Assembly: GCA_027604505.1 (NCBI GenBank)
Contig: JADIIX010000069.1
Coordinates: forward strand, 1 to 64,000
Source of the DNA: Gonapodya sp. JEL0774
Lineage: Eukaryota; Monoblepharomycota; Monoblepharidomycetes; Monoblepharidales; Gonapodyaceae
Direction: 5' to 3'
DNA length: 64,000 nucleotides
This document shows, in pieces, positions 12,536 to 23,105 of the stretch (positions are counted from its first letter, which is position 1; every line of letters starts with the position of its first letter). The translations under genes were made by a program, and so were the position numbers. Below the pieces are notes generated by a model. The model was not told where the DNA came from and ran no database searches. It was given only the letters and a program-made list of their open reading frames with translations.

Positions 12536-14769
12536 ATGGCCAGCATTTTCCGCAAACTGGGAGAAATCGAACGCTCCATTCCTTTCACGGTAGCAGCGGC
12601 GTGCATTATCGGGTTTGAGACCTTGGGACAGCGACAGGCGAATGGGGTCTTTCAAGTTCCGATTCAGCAATCGTTAGGATATGGGAGAACTGTGTTCTCG
12701 GTGAGAGCAAATAATATCGTAATCTCATTCAAGGGAGCTCATTTTCTTCACAACGGTCTTCTCGATATATATTCTGTCTTGGCAGTTGTCGATTGCGATA
12801 GTTCTCCTCCTCATGGGGTTGCTCGCACCTTGTTTCTCCATAATCATAGAGAAATTTGGGAGACCTGGAGTTGTTTTTGTGTTCTGTACTTTCTCCTATT
12901 GCATTGGGACTTTGGTGAGAAGGAGGAAGGGGCAAAATGCATAATCCGAACGAGTATCAGATACCTTCACTTCCCGCTGTCAGATATTCAGCTTGGCATT
13001 CGAAATCAACAATCCGGGACTCTGGGTAGCTGGTATTTCCTTGTTCACGGGTGTCGGAAGTGAGTCTTCACGGTACTGTGGTATGTCCCGATTTACCTAA
13101 CCTGCCTCTGTATTCGTTAGTGGCGGGCACTGGCTTCCCCGTAATGCTGGGTGAAGTCGGCAGGATGTTTCCGGGGAGCGATCCCCGCTCTTTGAGCAGG
13201 AGAGCGCTCTTGTTCGGAATCGTTCCCTCGGTGGCTCAAACCGGCCAGGTGAGATTCATGATTCTCCCCCACCGTACCCCCACCAACCGAGGACGACGTG
13301 TTTGTTTAAATGTTGAGCCGCCCTATTAGTTCGTCTTCGCTCCCCTCGCTCGCTCCCTCAATTCCTCTCTGGGGTGGAGTGTCACAGCCCGCATATTCTT
13401 CTACCAATCGTGCATCATCCTCCCGCTCGCCTTTGTTTTGCGCCGCAAATCAGGCGCAACGAGCACAGCAGCTAGCGCACAGCGTCAGGCAGACAACGAG
13501 GGCAAAGCAGCGGAGGACGAAAAAGCGCTCAAGAAGGAGAGTACGGCGGCTGGTACCGAAGTCGTCACAAAAACCACTGTGCGGGTGCCCGAACCTCCCA
13601 CCGTAGGGCTGGCCATTAAGGAAGGTGAGACTTTCCGCCGATTATTTATCGATGGAGAAAGTTGTCCACTCTTTCCCCGCCCTTCAGCTTTTTCATTTAG
13701 CCCGTTTCTGCTCATCAGCGCCGCGTACTTTGTCTGCGGCTGGCACGTCGGTTTCGTTGGCGCACGTGAGTCTCGGAAAAATTTGCTGTTTTTCCTTGAT
13801 TCTCATCGTCGTGATGTCACATGCCGCTATCATATCCACCTGACATTCAGACATCGCTCCGTACCTCCAGGTGAGCTCCTCGCACCCGTTCTGCGGAAGA
13901 AATCAACGTAAACTCACTTTCGTATCCTCAGGACCAAGGCCTTTCCGCAGACATCGCAGCCTGGGCTCTCTCCACCATCGGCATGGGAAGTGCCGTCGGG
14001 ACGTTTTTGGCCGGATTCGTCCCATCTCGTGTCAAATGGGTCAACGTCAAGTGGCTTTTGGCGTACATTTACTTCATGCGTAGCATCCTGTTGCTCTTGT
14101 TCCTCGTCATCCCCACGAACGTGCCCTTCACCATGATTTTTGCCGCGCTTTTTGGTGTGCACTGGCTCTCGACGGTTCCCCCAACGAGTGAGTTGACGTA
14201 TTTTCGCATTGTTCCATTGTTCGATTGATGGATTTCACAAGTGATGTCCGAAATGACCAATGTTCTCGGCGAATTTTCTCAACAGCGGCGCTGCTCGCAA
14301 ACTACTTGGGGACAAAAGTGAGTCGCAGATAATTCTATTTATATCTCTGGACCGTTTTTCTGACGCTTCCGTTTGAACATAGTGGCTTGGTACAATATCC
14401 GGCTGTGCGTATTGTGGGGTGGACCCGGACTCGTGAAGCTCCGAGTTAATAATGTTCCATTCATTCTGCACCAAGTCGCGTTTGCGCTCCACCAAACCGG
14501 CTCGTTCCTTGGCGTCTACCTTGGTGCACTCGAGTATGACACCACGAAGAGCTATGCGATCTGCTGGTGGATCAGCTTTGGGCTGGCGGTGAGTGGCAGG
14601 CGGAACTGGTGGCTTGTAGATGGAACCCTGCGCTGACCGCAACCCGTGGTTTTCTCAGTTGTTCGCCGGTGTCTGTGTTGCGTTCTCCCACCAGCGCAGT
14701 CTTCGTGTAAAGATTGCTACCGACGAAGCGTACGTAAAGTTAACAGGTAGTACAGAGACCGCTGTATGA
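12536..14769 (+). CDS. Major facilitator superfamily transporter (MCT/MFS_1-like)
   Basis: An MFS permease spread over about nine exons. The start ATG at 12536 (MASIFRKLGEIERSIP) leads to 'NGVFQVPIQQSLGYGRTVFS', then membrane segments split by introns: 'LSIAIVLLLMGLLAPCFSII' with 'EKFGRPGVVFVFCTFSYCIG', and 'IFSLAFEINNPGLWVAGISL'. An exon with 'VTARIFFYQSCIILPLAFVL' is followed by a charged central cytoplasmic loop (about 13450-13630) typical of the two-half MFS fold. The second half shows 'ISAAYFVCGWHVGFVGAHIA', 'STIGMGSAVGTFLAGFVPSR', 'SILLLLFLVIPTNVPFTMIF' and 'VAFALHQTGSFLGVYLGALE'. The H/Q-rich ninth-helix region and the 'GVHWLSTVPPT' motif resemble monocarboxylate-porter-like MFS proteins. 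The stop TGA is at 14767-14769, with an AATAAAG-type signal about 80 bases later. The substrate is unknown. Confidence 0.8.
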
Positions 14770-14941
14770 CCTGCAGTTTTGGTTATGTATAAAGTTTTGC
14801 GAGCAACACCGCCTGCCAGCTTATTTTATATAATGATGAACTATGTAATAAAGGAATGTGGTACAGTTGTCGCAGCATTGACCCATGCTTTCATATTACA
14901 AAGTGTGCGTAAATTATTATACTAACACAAGAAGTCCACAA

Positions 14942-17227
14942 TCAAAAGTTCGATCGATTGAGAACAGAAGGCGCAGCCTTGACAGAACTTTTGGTCGATC
15001 CCTTTTTGGAGTTCCTCCAAGACCCAAACGTCACCATTTTGTCGTCCGAGATCTTGACGAACCCTCCAACAGCATCCCTCTTTGATGTTGATAGTTCGTT
15101 CTCCTCCATTTGGCTGGCGCCACGACGGAGCCTCCAAGAGTTGAATCCTCCCGCGCGGGTGAAGGATCCCATGGGACCTGTGGACTTGTAGCTCAATTCT
15201 GACATGCGCCTCAAACGGTGGCGGCACAGAACGAGTGTGAACAGTACGAGGACGAGGACACTGTGACGTGAATGATAAAATGATGAGACACTTGATTTCG
15301 ACGTGAAATCATGTTCGAACCCTTGCTCACCCTCCAACGACGGCCACTGCGATTGCCCAGGCAGGAACACCGCCCTTACCAAAGAGTCCGCCGACACCAT
15401 CTGAAACGCTGTCTCCAGCATCCAACTGGTCCGCTTTCAAAGTTGAGGGCACCGTCACTGAGATCTGCGCTATCATTGGCCCCACTTCGTCAGTAACGAG
15501 TATGACGGAAGGAGTGGTTACAACTGTCGTGACAACTTTGTTGTTTGTCGTGGCGCTCGTCATGGCAGCGGTACCCCCCTGCGGCAGAATGATGGTGCCC
15601 TTGGTATACCGGAATGTTGGCAGAACGTTGAACGAGACAGTCTTCCCGGCATCCGCGAGTACTATCATTCCATCATTGAGAGTAGTTCCCCCGAAACTCT
15701 GCAAGTAAATCGTCAACTGAGTATTGTTCTGACCCACGACGGGGGGATCCTGAGCAACGTTTGCGAGGAGACCAGATCGACTTCGGATGCCCGATTCCAC
15801 CAAGTCCCATCGTGTCATTTCAGGAACTCGAACAGCGGTGAGCTGCCACAAAACAGGCAGCGCATCAGATGTTGTGGGTGCTACACCCTGAAGGGTGGCT
15901 ACATACGACGACAGTTCATGATAGTTGTACTGTGATTTCGGTGTGCTGATGCGAGAGTTCGTGGTACTGTTGGTCCCGTAGTAAGTGAGCGCAGAGTGGC
16001 CACAAAAGCTGATTGGTGGGCTGATGTTGATCGAGACGGCAATTGTGTGTCCTACATAATCCGCAGCGGTGTACCCAATGGCTCCAGCCATCAGATTGCT
16101 TGCGAAGTCCATCTCAAAAGTCCCTTGCAATTGGCAAATGGCTTTGGGAACTAAAGTAGTCACCGTCCTTCTGACCGTGCACAGAGTTGAGACAGTAGGG
16201 TCGAACAACCCACAGTCTACCTCTCTAACTGAAGGGTGGATGACATCATCGGTCCATCCTTGGGGAGTGAACATCCCAGTGAAGCTGTAATTGAGGGGGT
16301 AGTGTTCTACGAGCTCATATGTGAAACTGACTCGAACGCGGTTTTCGACGAATCCCGAAGAATTGACTATTTGGACGGCGGAGAGCGCGGTAGAGGTCAG
16401 CGTGAAGGAATTTGGAGCGTACGAGACGGTTTGGGTAGTCGACAACTTCATGGTCACGGGCACGCCTACCACTGTGAGTTCGGCAAAAGGTGATTATATT
16501 CGAGGTAAATGCAATTCCATGCGCATGAATAACAACATACCTCCACCCGGGCTTCCCGCATCCTCCCAGTATAAGTACAAAATTGTTGAGGCCACCTGGT
16601 CAACGTCAATCGCCCAGCCACAGCCCGAAAGAGAGCTCCAGCTTCCCTTCAAGATGTAGTATTGGCCACACGTTTGGGTGTCGACGTACACCGATGTCGA
16701 AACACAGGAGGGGTTGGCTGGAGAACCGAAGGCATGAGCAACGGCTGCCAATCAATAGAATGGCACAAGCACGCTCACTATTAGTACCCAGAACAATTGC
16801 GTATCGTCTACGAAACCAAGAATTTCAGCCCGAAACCAAAATTGGAAAAGCCTGTGGAGACCACATACCGCTCGTTGATAAGATCCGCATCAATCAGAAA
16901 CTCCATGTCCTCCATTGCCAGTTTCATTCCAGCGATGCCCGCGTGGGCATCTGTGTGGGTTGTCGAGGTTTGAGTTACATGTTTCAATACTGTGCATCCG
17001 CTGTTCTCTGCATCGTTGAAATTTGGCGCCAGACCAGCCACCTGAGGCCTCCCCCCCGGTATTACATCTGCACTCAATGTTGCTGAGAACGATTGAGCTG
17101 TAGTTCCCGTGAAGAGAGCGAGGAAAAGGAAGGTGGCGGCGATTCGACGCCAGACCTGCTGGCGTGGACTCTCAGAGTCGGTGGATGCCGGCGAGCGCCG
17201 TCCTCCTCTTCGTGAGCTCATCCGCAT
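14942..17227 (-). CDS. Secreted-domain type I membrane protein, Ser/Thr-rich, family not recognised
   Basis: The start is the ATG at 17227. After about 25 basic residues comes a signal peptide (RRIAATFLFLALFTGTTAQS). A long extracellular part follows, with paired cysteines (e.g. 'PSCVSTSVYVDTQTCGQYYI' and 'GCGWAIDVDQ'), several N-x-S/T sequons and many Thr/Ser/Val strands such as 'NKVVTTVVTTPSVILVTDE'. Near the C terminus 'GVPAWAIAVAVVGG' joins across an intron (donor just 5' of 15327) to 'VLVLVLFTLVLCRHRLRRM', making one transmembrane helix. A basic cytoplasmic tail of about 85 residues ends at 14942. The overall layout is that of a surface receptor or adhesin. I do not recognise the ectodomain family. 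It lies head-to-tail, 214 bases downstream of the POMGNT2-like gene. Minor exon boundaries are uncertain. Confidence 0.65.
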
Positions 17228-17441
17228 GGACAACTGGCAGAATTCGAGTTGGCTTTTAACGTTGGCTTTTAACTTCGGATTGGAGTCCCTCGACTTCTGG
17301 CTGCACAACAAAGGCCAAAAGGAGAGGAGGGTCCTCTTACCTCAATCTATGAACACAAATGAATCAAACCCTTCATCTTTCTCGTTTTGTTTTTGTTTCC
17401 ACAAGTCGAATAAAAATCTTGGCCAGGTTTTTCCCTGGCGT

Positions 17442-20016
17442 TCAGAGTTCACATTCGACATTAGATATTCGCGACGTCACATTATTCAAGTTCGCGGTTA
17501 CCACCACAATGAGCTTTTCCCACCCATTCTGCGCCCGCTCCAAGTCTGTGTATGCCCACAAATCCATACTGGTGACTCCCCGTAAGTAAAACGACCCTAT
17601 TGTACCGTTTGACCGAACGTTAACATGCACGAGGTAGTTCACGTCGTCCCACATATTGGAAGGTATGTTGTAAGGAGGATCCCAAGTAATTCGGACATGC
17701 TCAGTTGGTAAGTCTTCCAGTTGCGTGGGATACAGGCATGTCAAGTGTGTCGGTGCTGACAGGGTTATATCAAAGTTGTGTGGAACCCGCCGGGCCAATT
17801 TCGACTGCCGCTCCCGCAATCCGATCTCCGCTTGCTCAATTATCTCCGACACTGTAACTGTGGTGTCTTGATAGATATGATACAGCCAAGATGGATCCAT
17901 GCAACAAATGTGCGGCTGAATCGGTGATGTGAGAATCTGTTGGCGTTGTGCTTGTGGAAGATGATTAATTCCACCATGAGAAGCAAGTCGGTCTGGGTGT
18001 CCCACAGTGCAATTGGAGTGGCGGTTCTGTAGAAATTGAACCATGATTCTCGAAGCTCTCCACCAATTGCACCAGGTGCAGTGGCGATGAATTGGAATGA
18101 ACTCACTTCCCAGAATTTGTATATCATATCTACTCCTCTGAGTTCCGCCAATGCTTTGTATGGCGAGATCATCTCACTTCGAACACCATATGGAAACATT
18201 TCTATGACTACGCTGAGTGGTTGAGCAAACATGGACATTGCCTGAAAAATGACACAGCGGTGTGTGTTCGCTTTGCGAGAAACAAATGCGAGCCAGAGCT
18301 CACCAACCCAGCTCCGTGCATTCCAAGCACGATTGTCGCCCTTCTCATGATTTTGACAATCTCTTCGAAAGAATGATCTTCAGAGTAGAGACGAAATACC
18401 GGAATGTCAAAATGTTTGAACAGCGCCTCCATGACCTCATCCTCATTCAGAATCAAACGATTCGCGCGGCGACATATCAAGACAATGAAAGGTCCATCAG
18501 TTGAATTCAAGCAATATCCTGGCTTGTTCTGTTCGGGTTCAACTTGGTTCGATATCCAATCTGCAACTTCTTTGACTCGGAATCCGACTTCATCCTCCTC
18601 CCAACCCGGTATCGCGTAGTCAGTTTGTGTAGCTTGACTACCTGCAATGTCCGCGAATAAATCTTCCGTCTGCCATTCGATGCCGTCCCCTTTCGCTGCT
18701 CTCCCTATGGGACCTTGTGGTCTCCAAAAGCCATACTGATACCAAGTCCCTTCTTTGCTGATGCCCACCACCGCGTCAACAAACAATGTTATATCGTGTT
18801 GCGCGTTTGAACGCAGATCTTCGGTCGCGGTCCAGGGTTCGTGATATGTGAAGAACCTGCGCCAGATGGACGAATAAGGGCCCGCAGCTGGCCAAGGGTC
18901 GAGAAATACGAGGTGAACGTCTCTCGAAAATGGCTGATGATGATCAGTTGATGCCGGTCCAAACTGTTTCAAAGTGTGGTAGAGAGCTATAATGTCATCA
19001 TGGAGAACATGCATGACTGGAATAAAAGCTTTGATCAATTAGGAGAGAAACGATTTAAAGATCGTCTCGTGCAATCTTACCATTGCCAGGGTTGAATCGT
19101 GCAAAAATAGCTGTTGTCACTCCAACCACCCTTACCTGTTAAAGTCGGAACACTTGGAATCAGGTTTTTCTCAAGTGACGGAAACTTTCTGATCTACGCC
19201 TCCACGCAAATCACCTCTGGAACTTCCTCAAAAATGTTGTCTTCAACCTCGTCCCAGTCCCACCAGAACTGCTTGTGGTATGCAACACTACTCAGCTCAA
19301 TAGCAGCTGATCGGGGCGAGGTTTTAGGTACGTTCTTCCTCGTTGAATCCCTCCCCAACACTGTAAACCATGCATCACGACTTGACGAATAGTACAAATT
19401 TCGAAAGCGGCAAATGCGAGACTGGAGTGCGGTTAATGGAGTGGAGGAAGGGTCCGAGTAGCACCATACAGATGAAGGGGGAAGGCGGGAGAAGTGCCGC
19501 ACTGTGACACGAAGTCCAGCAGTCTCAACTTCCAAAGGCAATTCCATGTTGGTAGGAGAAGCCTGCCCAGAGCTGGCAAAGCGTTTGCAAATTACGTTGA
19601 GTTCACCACGAAATGGAGAATGATGTCACCCATTGCACAGCACAACACACCTTTTCGGCTCATCATCCGCGCCGCAAAACATATCTCCTGTATCTGAGGC
19701 CATAGAAAATCCATTTAGTAACGATCTAGAGACATGTCAGTTCGTGGTAAAACGATGCGAACGGGCAACGACGGCTCAACTCTTCGGAACGTCGCGCAGA
19801 GGGTGACAAGTGGTTTTCCGAGATTTCCACACTCGCATTCCCATCTCGTAGCCGTAACAGCTTCGTTGAAGCAAATAGGAAAGCGAGGAAGCCAAGGATG
19901 ACCCAGAATTGAAGTGAGCGTATTGGAAACTTCGTCGTTTGCGACTTGGTGCAGTCTTCTACATCGCCAACTGTCGATGACGGACTATTGAGACGCTTTC
20001 GAGCTCGTAGCAGCAT
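17442..20016 (-). CDS. GT61-family type II glycosyltransferase resembling POMGNT2 (O-mannose beta-1,4-GlcNAc transferase)
   Basis: A Golgi/ER-type type II membrane enzyme. The ATG at 20016 begins a short cytoplasmic tail, then the anchor 'LQFWVILGFLAFLFASTKLL'. A following exon has 'VWCYSD' and 'SRICRFRNLYYSSSRDAWF'. The catalytic GT61 core shows 'HDDIIALYHTLKQFGP', 'GISKEGTWYQYGFWRPQGP', 'CRRANRLILNEDEVMEALF', 'YSEDHSFEEIVKIMRRATIV' and 'LGMHGAGLV', the last being the GT61 hallmark. Then come 'VIEMFPYGVRSEMISPYKAL', 'GGINHLPQAQRQQIL' and 'CCMDPSWLYHIYQDTTV'. The C-terminal about 90 residues ('VRITWDPPYN' then 'YLVHV') look like the fibronectin III domain that ends vertebrate POMGNT2. Motif order and spacing match POMGNT2 far better than plant xylosyltransferases or EOGT, as far as I can recall those families. 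In animals POMGNT2 builds core M3 O-mannose glycans; the substrate here is unknown. Confidence 0.8.
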
Positions 20017-20113
20017 TTTAGAGCCTCTTCTGAAAAAATAGAAGTTTTTCGGTACTTGGTTAGTGCGCAGCTCTTTGGTTGCTTCACAACACCTGAACCA
20101 ACGAAAAACACCG
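20017..20113. promoter_or_regulatory. Short bidirectional promoter
   Basis: Only 97 bases separate the start codons of the minus-strand POMGNT2-like gene and the plus-strand nuclear-type gene, so both promoters and 5' leaders must overlap or share elements here. No clear TATA box is visible. Confidence 0.55.
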
Positions 20114-22910
20114 ATGCGGACGACGCTGACGATAGAAAACCTCGCACGACTTACAAAACACTACCAAGACACCGAGTACGATCGTGATGCCTTCATATCC
20201 TCCTACATCGACCAACAGAGCTCCTTGGTCAGCAGCGCCAACGCCGGCAGACCCCACCATCGGGAGGTTGCAGGCGCTAGCCAACGACCGGATGTGCGCC
20301 TGGAGACTACGGCACACGATGCCGATGGGCGGAAAGAGGAAGGACGCCTGTCTGACGTGCCACTTCAGACTGGGAGTGGACGAAAGCGGAAGAGAATCAT
20401 CGACGGTCTGCGATTGAGGGATGGATCATCGCCAAGGGCCCAGCCGTGAGTTGCCAAAAGTAATGTATCTTATTTGAGCGTCTATTTTTTGCCTGACTTG
20501 TCGCGCGCGCATTAGCTCCAAGACTCCACGAGCCTCTGCTTCTCGCCGCTCTCCCTATGCCACCAATCTCCACAACCCCACTGAGAATAAACCTATTCCC
20601 ATCGACGTTGTTTCCTCTCGCACTGAGGAGCCCTGCCCGAAGAAGAAGCGGCATTCGACTATCACGGAAACCGAACATGAGCGGCCAATAGCTACCAAGC
20701 CTTTTCCGGCTGTGAGCCTAGCGTTCGCAAGAAGGGACCAAGAACGAGCTAGGAGCGTGGATGAGGAGCAGGATGTGGTAGGAAACGGCCGGGCTACTCG
20801 GGCTCGAACGACGAGTCAAAAGCGTCGCAAGCCCAGCGAAAGTTCGGGAGGTGGTGGCAAGCCTATCTCTCCGCAGCGAGGGAAATCGGACGAAAGCCAC
20901 CGATTACGTGCGTCCAATGCTCGTTCCAAGTTTATTTCTCAAACGGAGAGACTTACGGTTAGTTTTGTGATGTGCTCCGGGCGTAACCTCCGTTAACGAA
21001 CCCGAAAATTGCAACAGGTCTCAGGGGAACTTCTTAAAAGGGTCGGGCTTTTCAATAAAGGTGCACGGTCCGCTAAATTGAGCAAGCCTCGAACCAGTAA
21101 GTCTTGTTGGGTTCAGTCAACAAGCACTTTGCTTACCTATGTGTTCCAGCTCGAAACCTATATGTGTTCGACGAACACCGCTTTTTGGAAGATCCCGAAT
21201 CTCCGGAATCATCGCACGTCAAAACCACCACGTTTGCACACAATGCGACGGCGAATTCGACTTCACAACGTCCAAGATCTGAAGACCCACCCCCAACTCC
21301 AGAATCAGTAAAAGCCTCACCAACTCGACGGGCGTCACCTGTCGCCTCCAGAGAACGCTCGCCTGACTCGGTCGTTCACATGGGGGATGTTCTGCTTAAA
21401 GACAGAAAAGTTGCTTACCTGGACGGAAATGAAGCTGGGAAAGAGCTACAAAAGGTTTTTACGCGAATGGCACGGAAAAAAGAGAAGGATAAGGGTGGAG
21501 GAAAACAGCAGCATGAGATCAGCAAGTACTTTGCAAGACAGGCAGATAAGAGCCTAGGACGGGAGAAAAATGCCGACCAGACGGAGAGTGAAGACAACAA
21601 GGAGAACAGAGAGCAACATGAGCCCCCAAGAAAAAACGATTGCGGTGTCAAGCCTGAGATTTCCCAGTCAGGAACCAGTACAAAGGTTGGGGAGGCGAAG
21701 AAGTTGCCACTAAAACCTAAAAATACCGGTGACGCTTCGGGAAGGAGAACTGATAAATCTACGGACGTATCTATGGAAGCTACTCTGCCTAAGCAACGGT
21801 CCAAGTCCGCAGACGCAGTCCGGGCGCCTCAAATCTCGAAGTTGAACCGAATCGGCAACTCTGCAGGCGCTAAAAGTACGACACTAGAATGTGGTCGGAT
21901 GGACAAACCCACTAAGTCCATTTTAAAGGTGAAAGCACAATCCGCCCCTGGTGCAAAAGGTGCAAATATCGACCTCGAAACCGAAAGGGATATGGCCGAT
22001 TCGAAGGTGACTAAGAGAATTAATCTCAATTACTCCTGCCATTACATTATTTGATAACGGCACTTCAATAGGAAAACTCATTTTGGGCATCTGAATACCA
22101 CGAAAACTTTGACGCAAATGTCAACATCGGTGCCCAAAAAAACCCAATCGCTACCGAGGAAGATGAACTGATGCTTGAGCTTTCCCGGACCGATGCACTC
22201 CTCAGAGAGGTCACAGAAGCCACGATGGAGCGTCTGCACGCGGGGTGAGTGGAGCTGAGGACCCTGACTTGGCCTGCGTGACATGTTAATGCAATCCCCA
22301 CAGTACAAATAGTGTGGTGAATGAGTATCGCCTAGGAAACTCTGCCGTTGGAGCGTTAGACAACAACTGTGATTTTACCGCCGCCAATCCGAATTCTTCC
22401 TTTCCGCAAATACAAGGGATAGGCGGTGCGATGGCGCTTGGGCATGACAATCCAGATGTTGATATGAGTGGAAAGCACTACGCGATTGACGTCGCCGGAC
22501 CTTTCCAAGGGGACCAGTATTGCCCTCAACAGACCATCACCACATCGTGGACAGATAACTATCACGCCCCGCAACAACAAGACCAAGCAGACGTGGCCTT
22601 TCTCCGCGAGCCCAACCTCCAAGAAGAGTTTTCCTACCGTCTCCCCAACCCGTTTTCGGATACCTTGCTCCACCCAGCCGCAATAATTCCCGAGGAAACA
22701 CCTCTCGCGGAGCTCATGGGACTGAATCGTGTTCACGATGATGTACAACGAACTCTTGATCAACTGCCGTGGAAACAGAGTGGAGGGAGAAGTGCAACGG
22801 GTGGCTCTTCAGGGGCCAGCTCCGCGAGACGACGATGGGTGGGCTCATCTGACAATGTTCGCGTGGGTGGCGTTGGGGAGATGCCGTTTTCTATGCCTAG
22901 AAGGCTTTGA
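20114..22910 (+). CDS. Disordered basic nuclear-type protein with a 'GLFNKG' motif, function unknown
   Basis: The start ATG is at 20114 (MRTTLTIENLARLTKHYQ). The exon ends at a GTGAGT donor at about 20444 and splices in frame to a basic Ser/Pro-rich segment with nuclear-localisation-like runs (KRKR, PKKKRH). The only compact region joins three exons: 'SKFISQTERLT', 'VSGELLKRVGLFNKGARSAK' and 'ARNLYVFDEHRFLEDPES'. Further on are Lys/Glu-rich disordered stretches, a short coiled-coil-like patch ('EEDELMLELSRTDALLREV' after 22140) and a Ser/Gly-rich C terminus ending RRL-TGA. I do not recognise the family. The motif followed by a short 'V-F-x-E-x-x-F-L' strand looks conserved-protein-like and may be a protein-binding element. 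A chromatin, spindle or DNA-repair scaffold is possible but not shown. Confidence 0.6.
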
Positions 22911-23105
22911 CGTTTTTGGGCGACTGGGAAGTTATTTTCGGTTTATTTGTTTTTACATAATTTCTGATGTCGGTACCATTTCCTCATCGTAATTGTATTT
23001 ACGTTACTTTTTGTTGAATGATGATTGCTTATGAACCCGTGCCGTACGAGAAATACAAATGGATACAAATAGCTTTGGACTTGTTACATACATTTACCAT
23101 CACAG

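Noticed and set aside
14942-17227. Reading the type I membrane protein as a class C GPCR-like ligand-binding receptor
   Set aside because: The 'AGMKLAMEDMEFLIDADLIN' segment faintly resembles an ANF-receptor helix, but there are no seven TM helices and no other supporting motifs.
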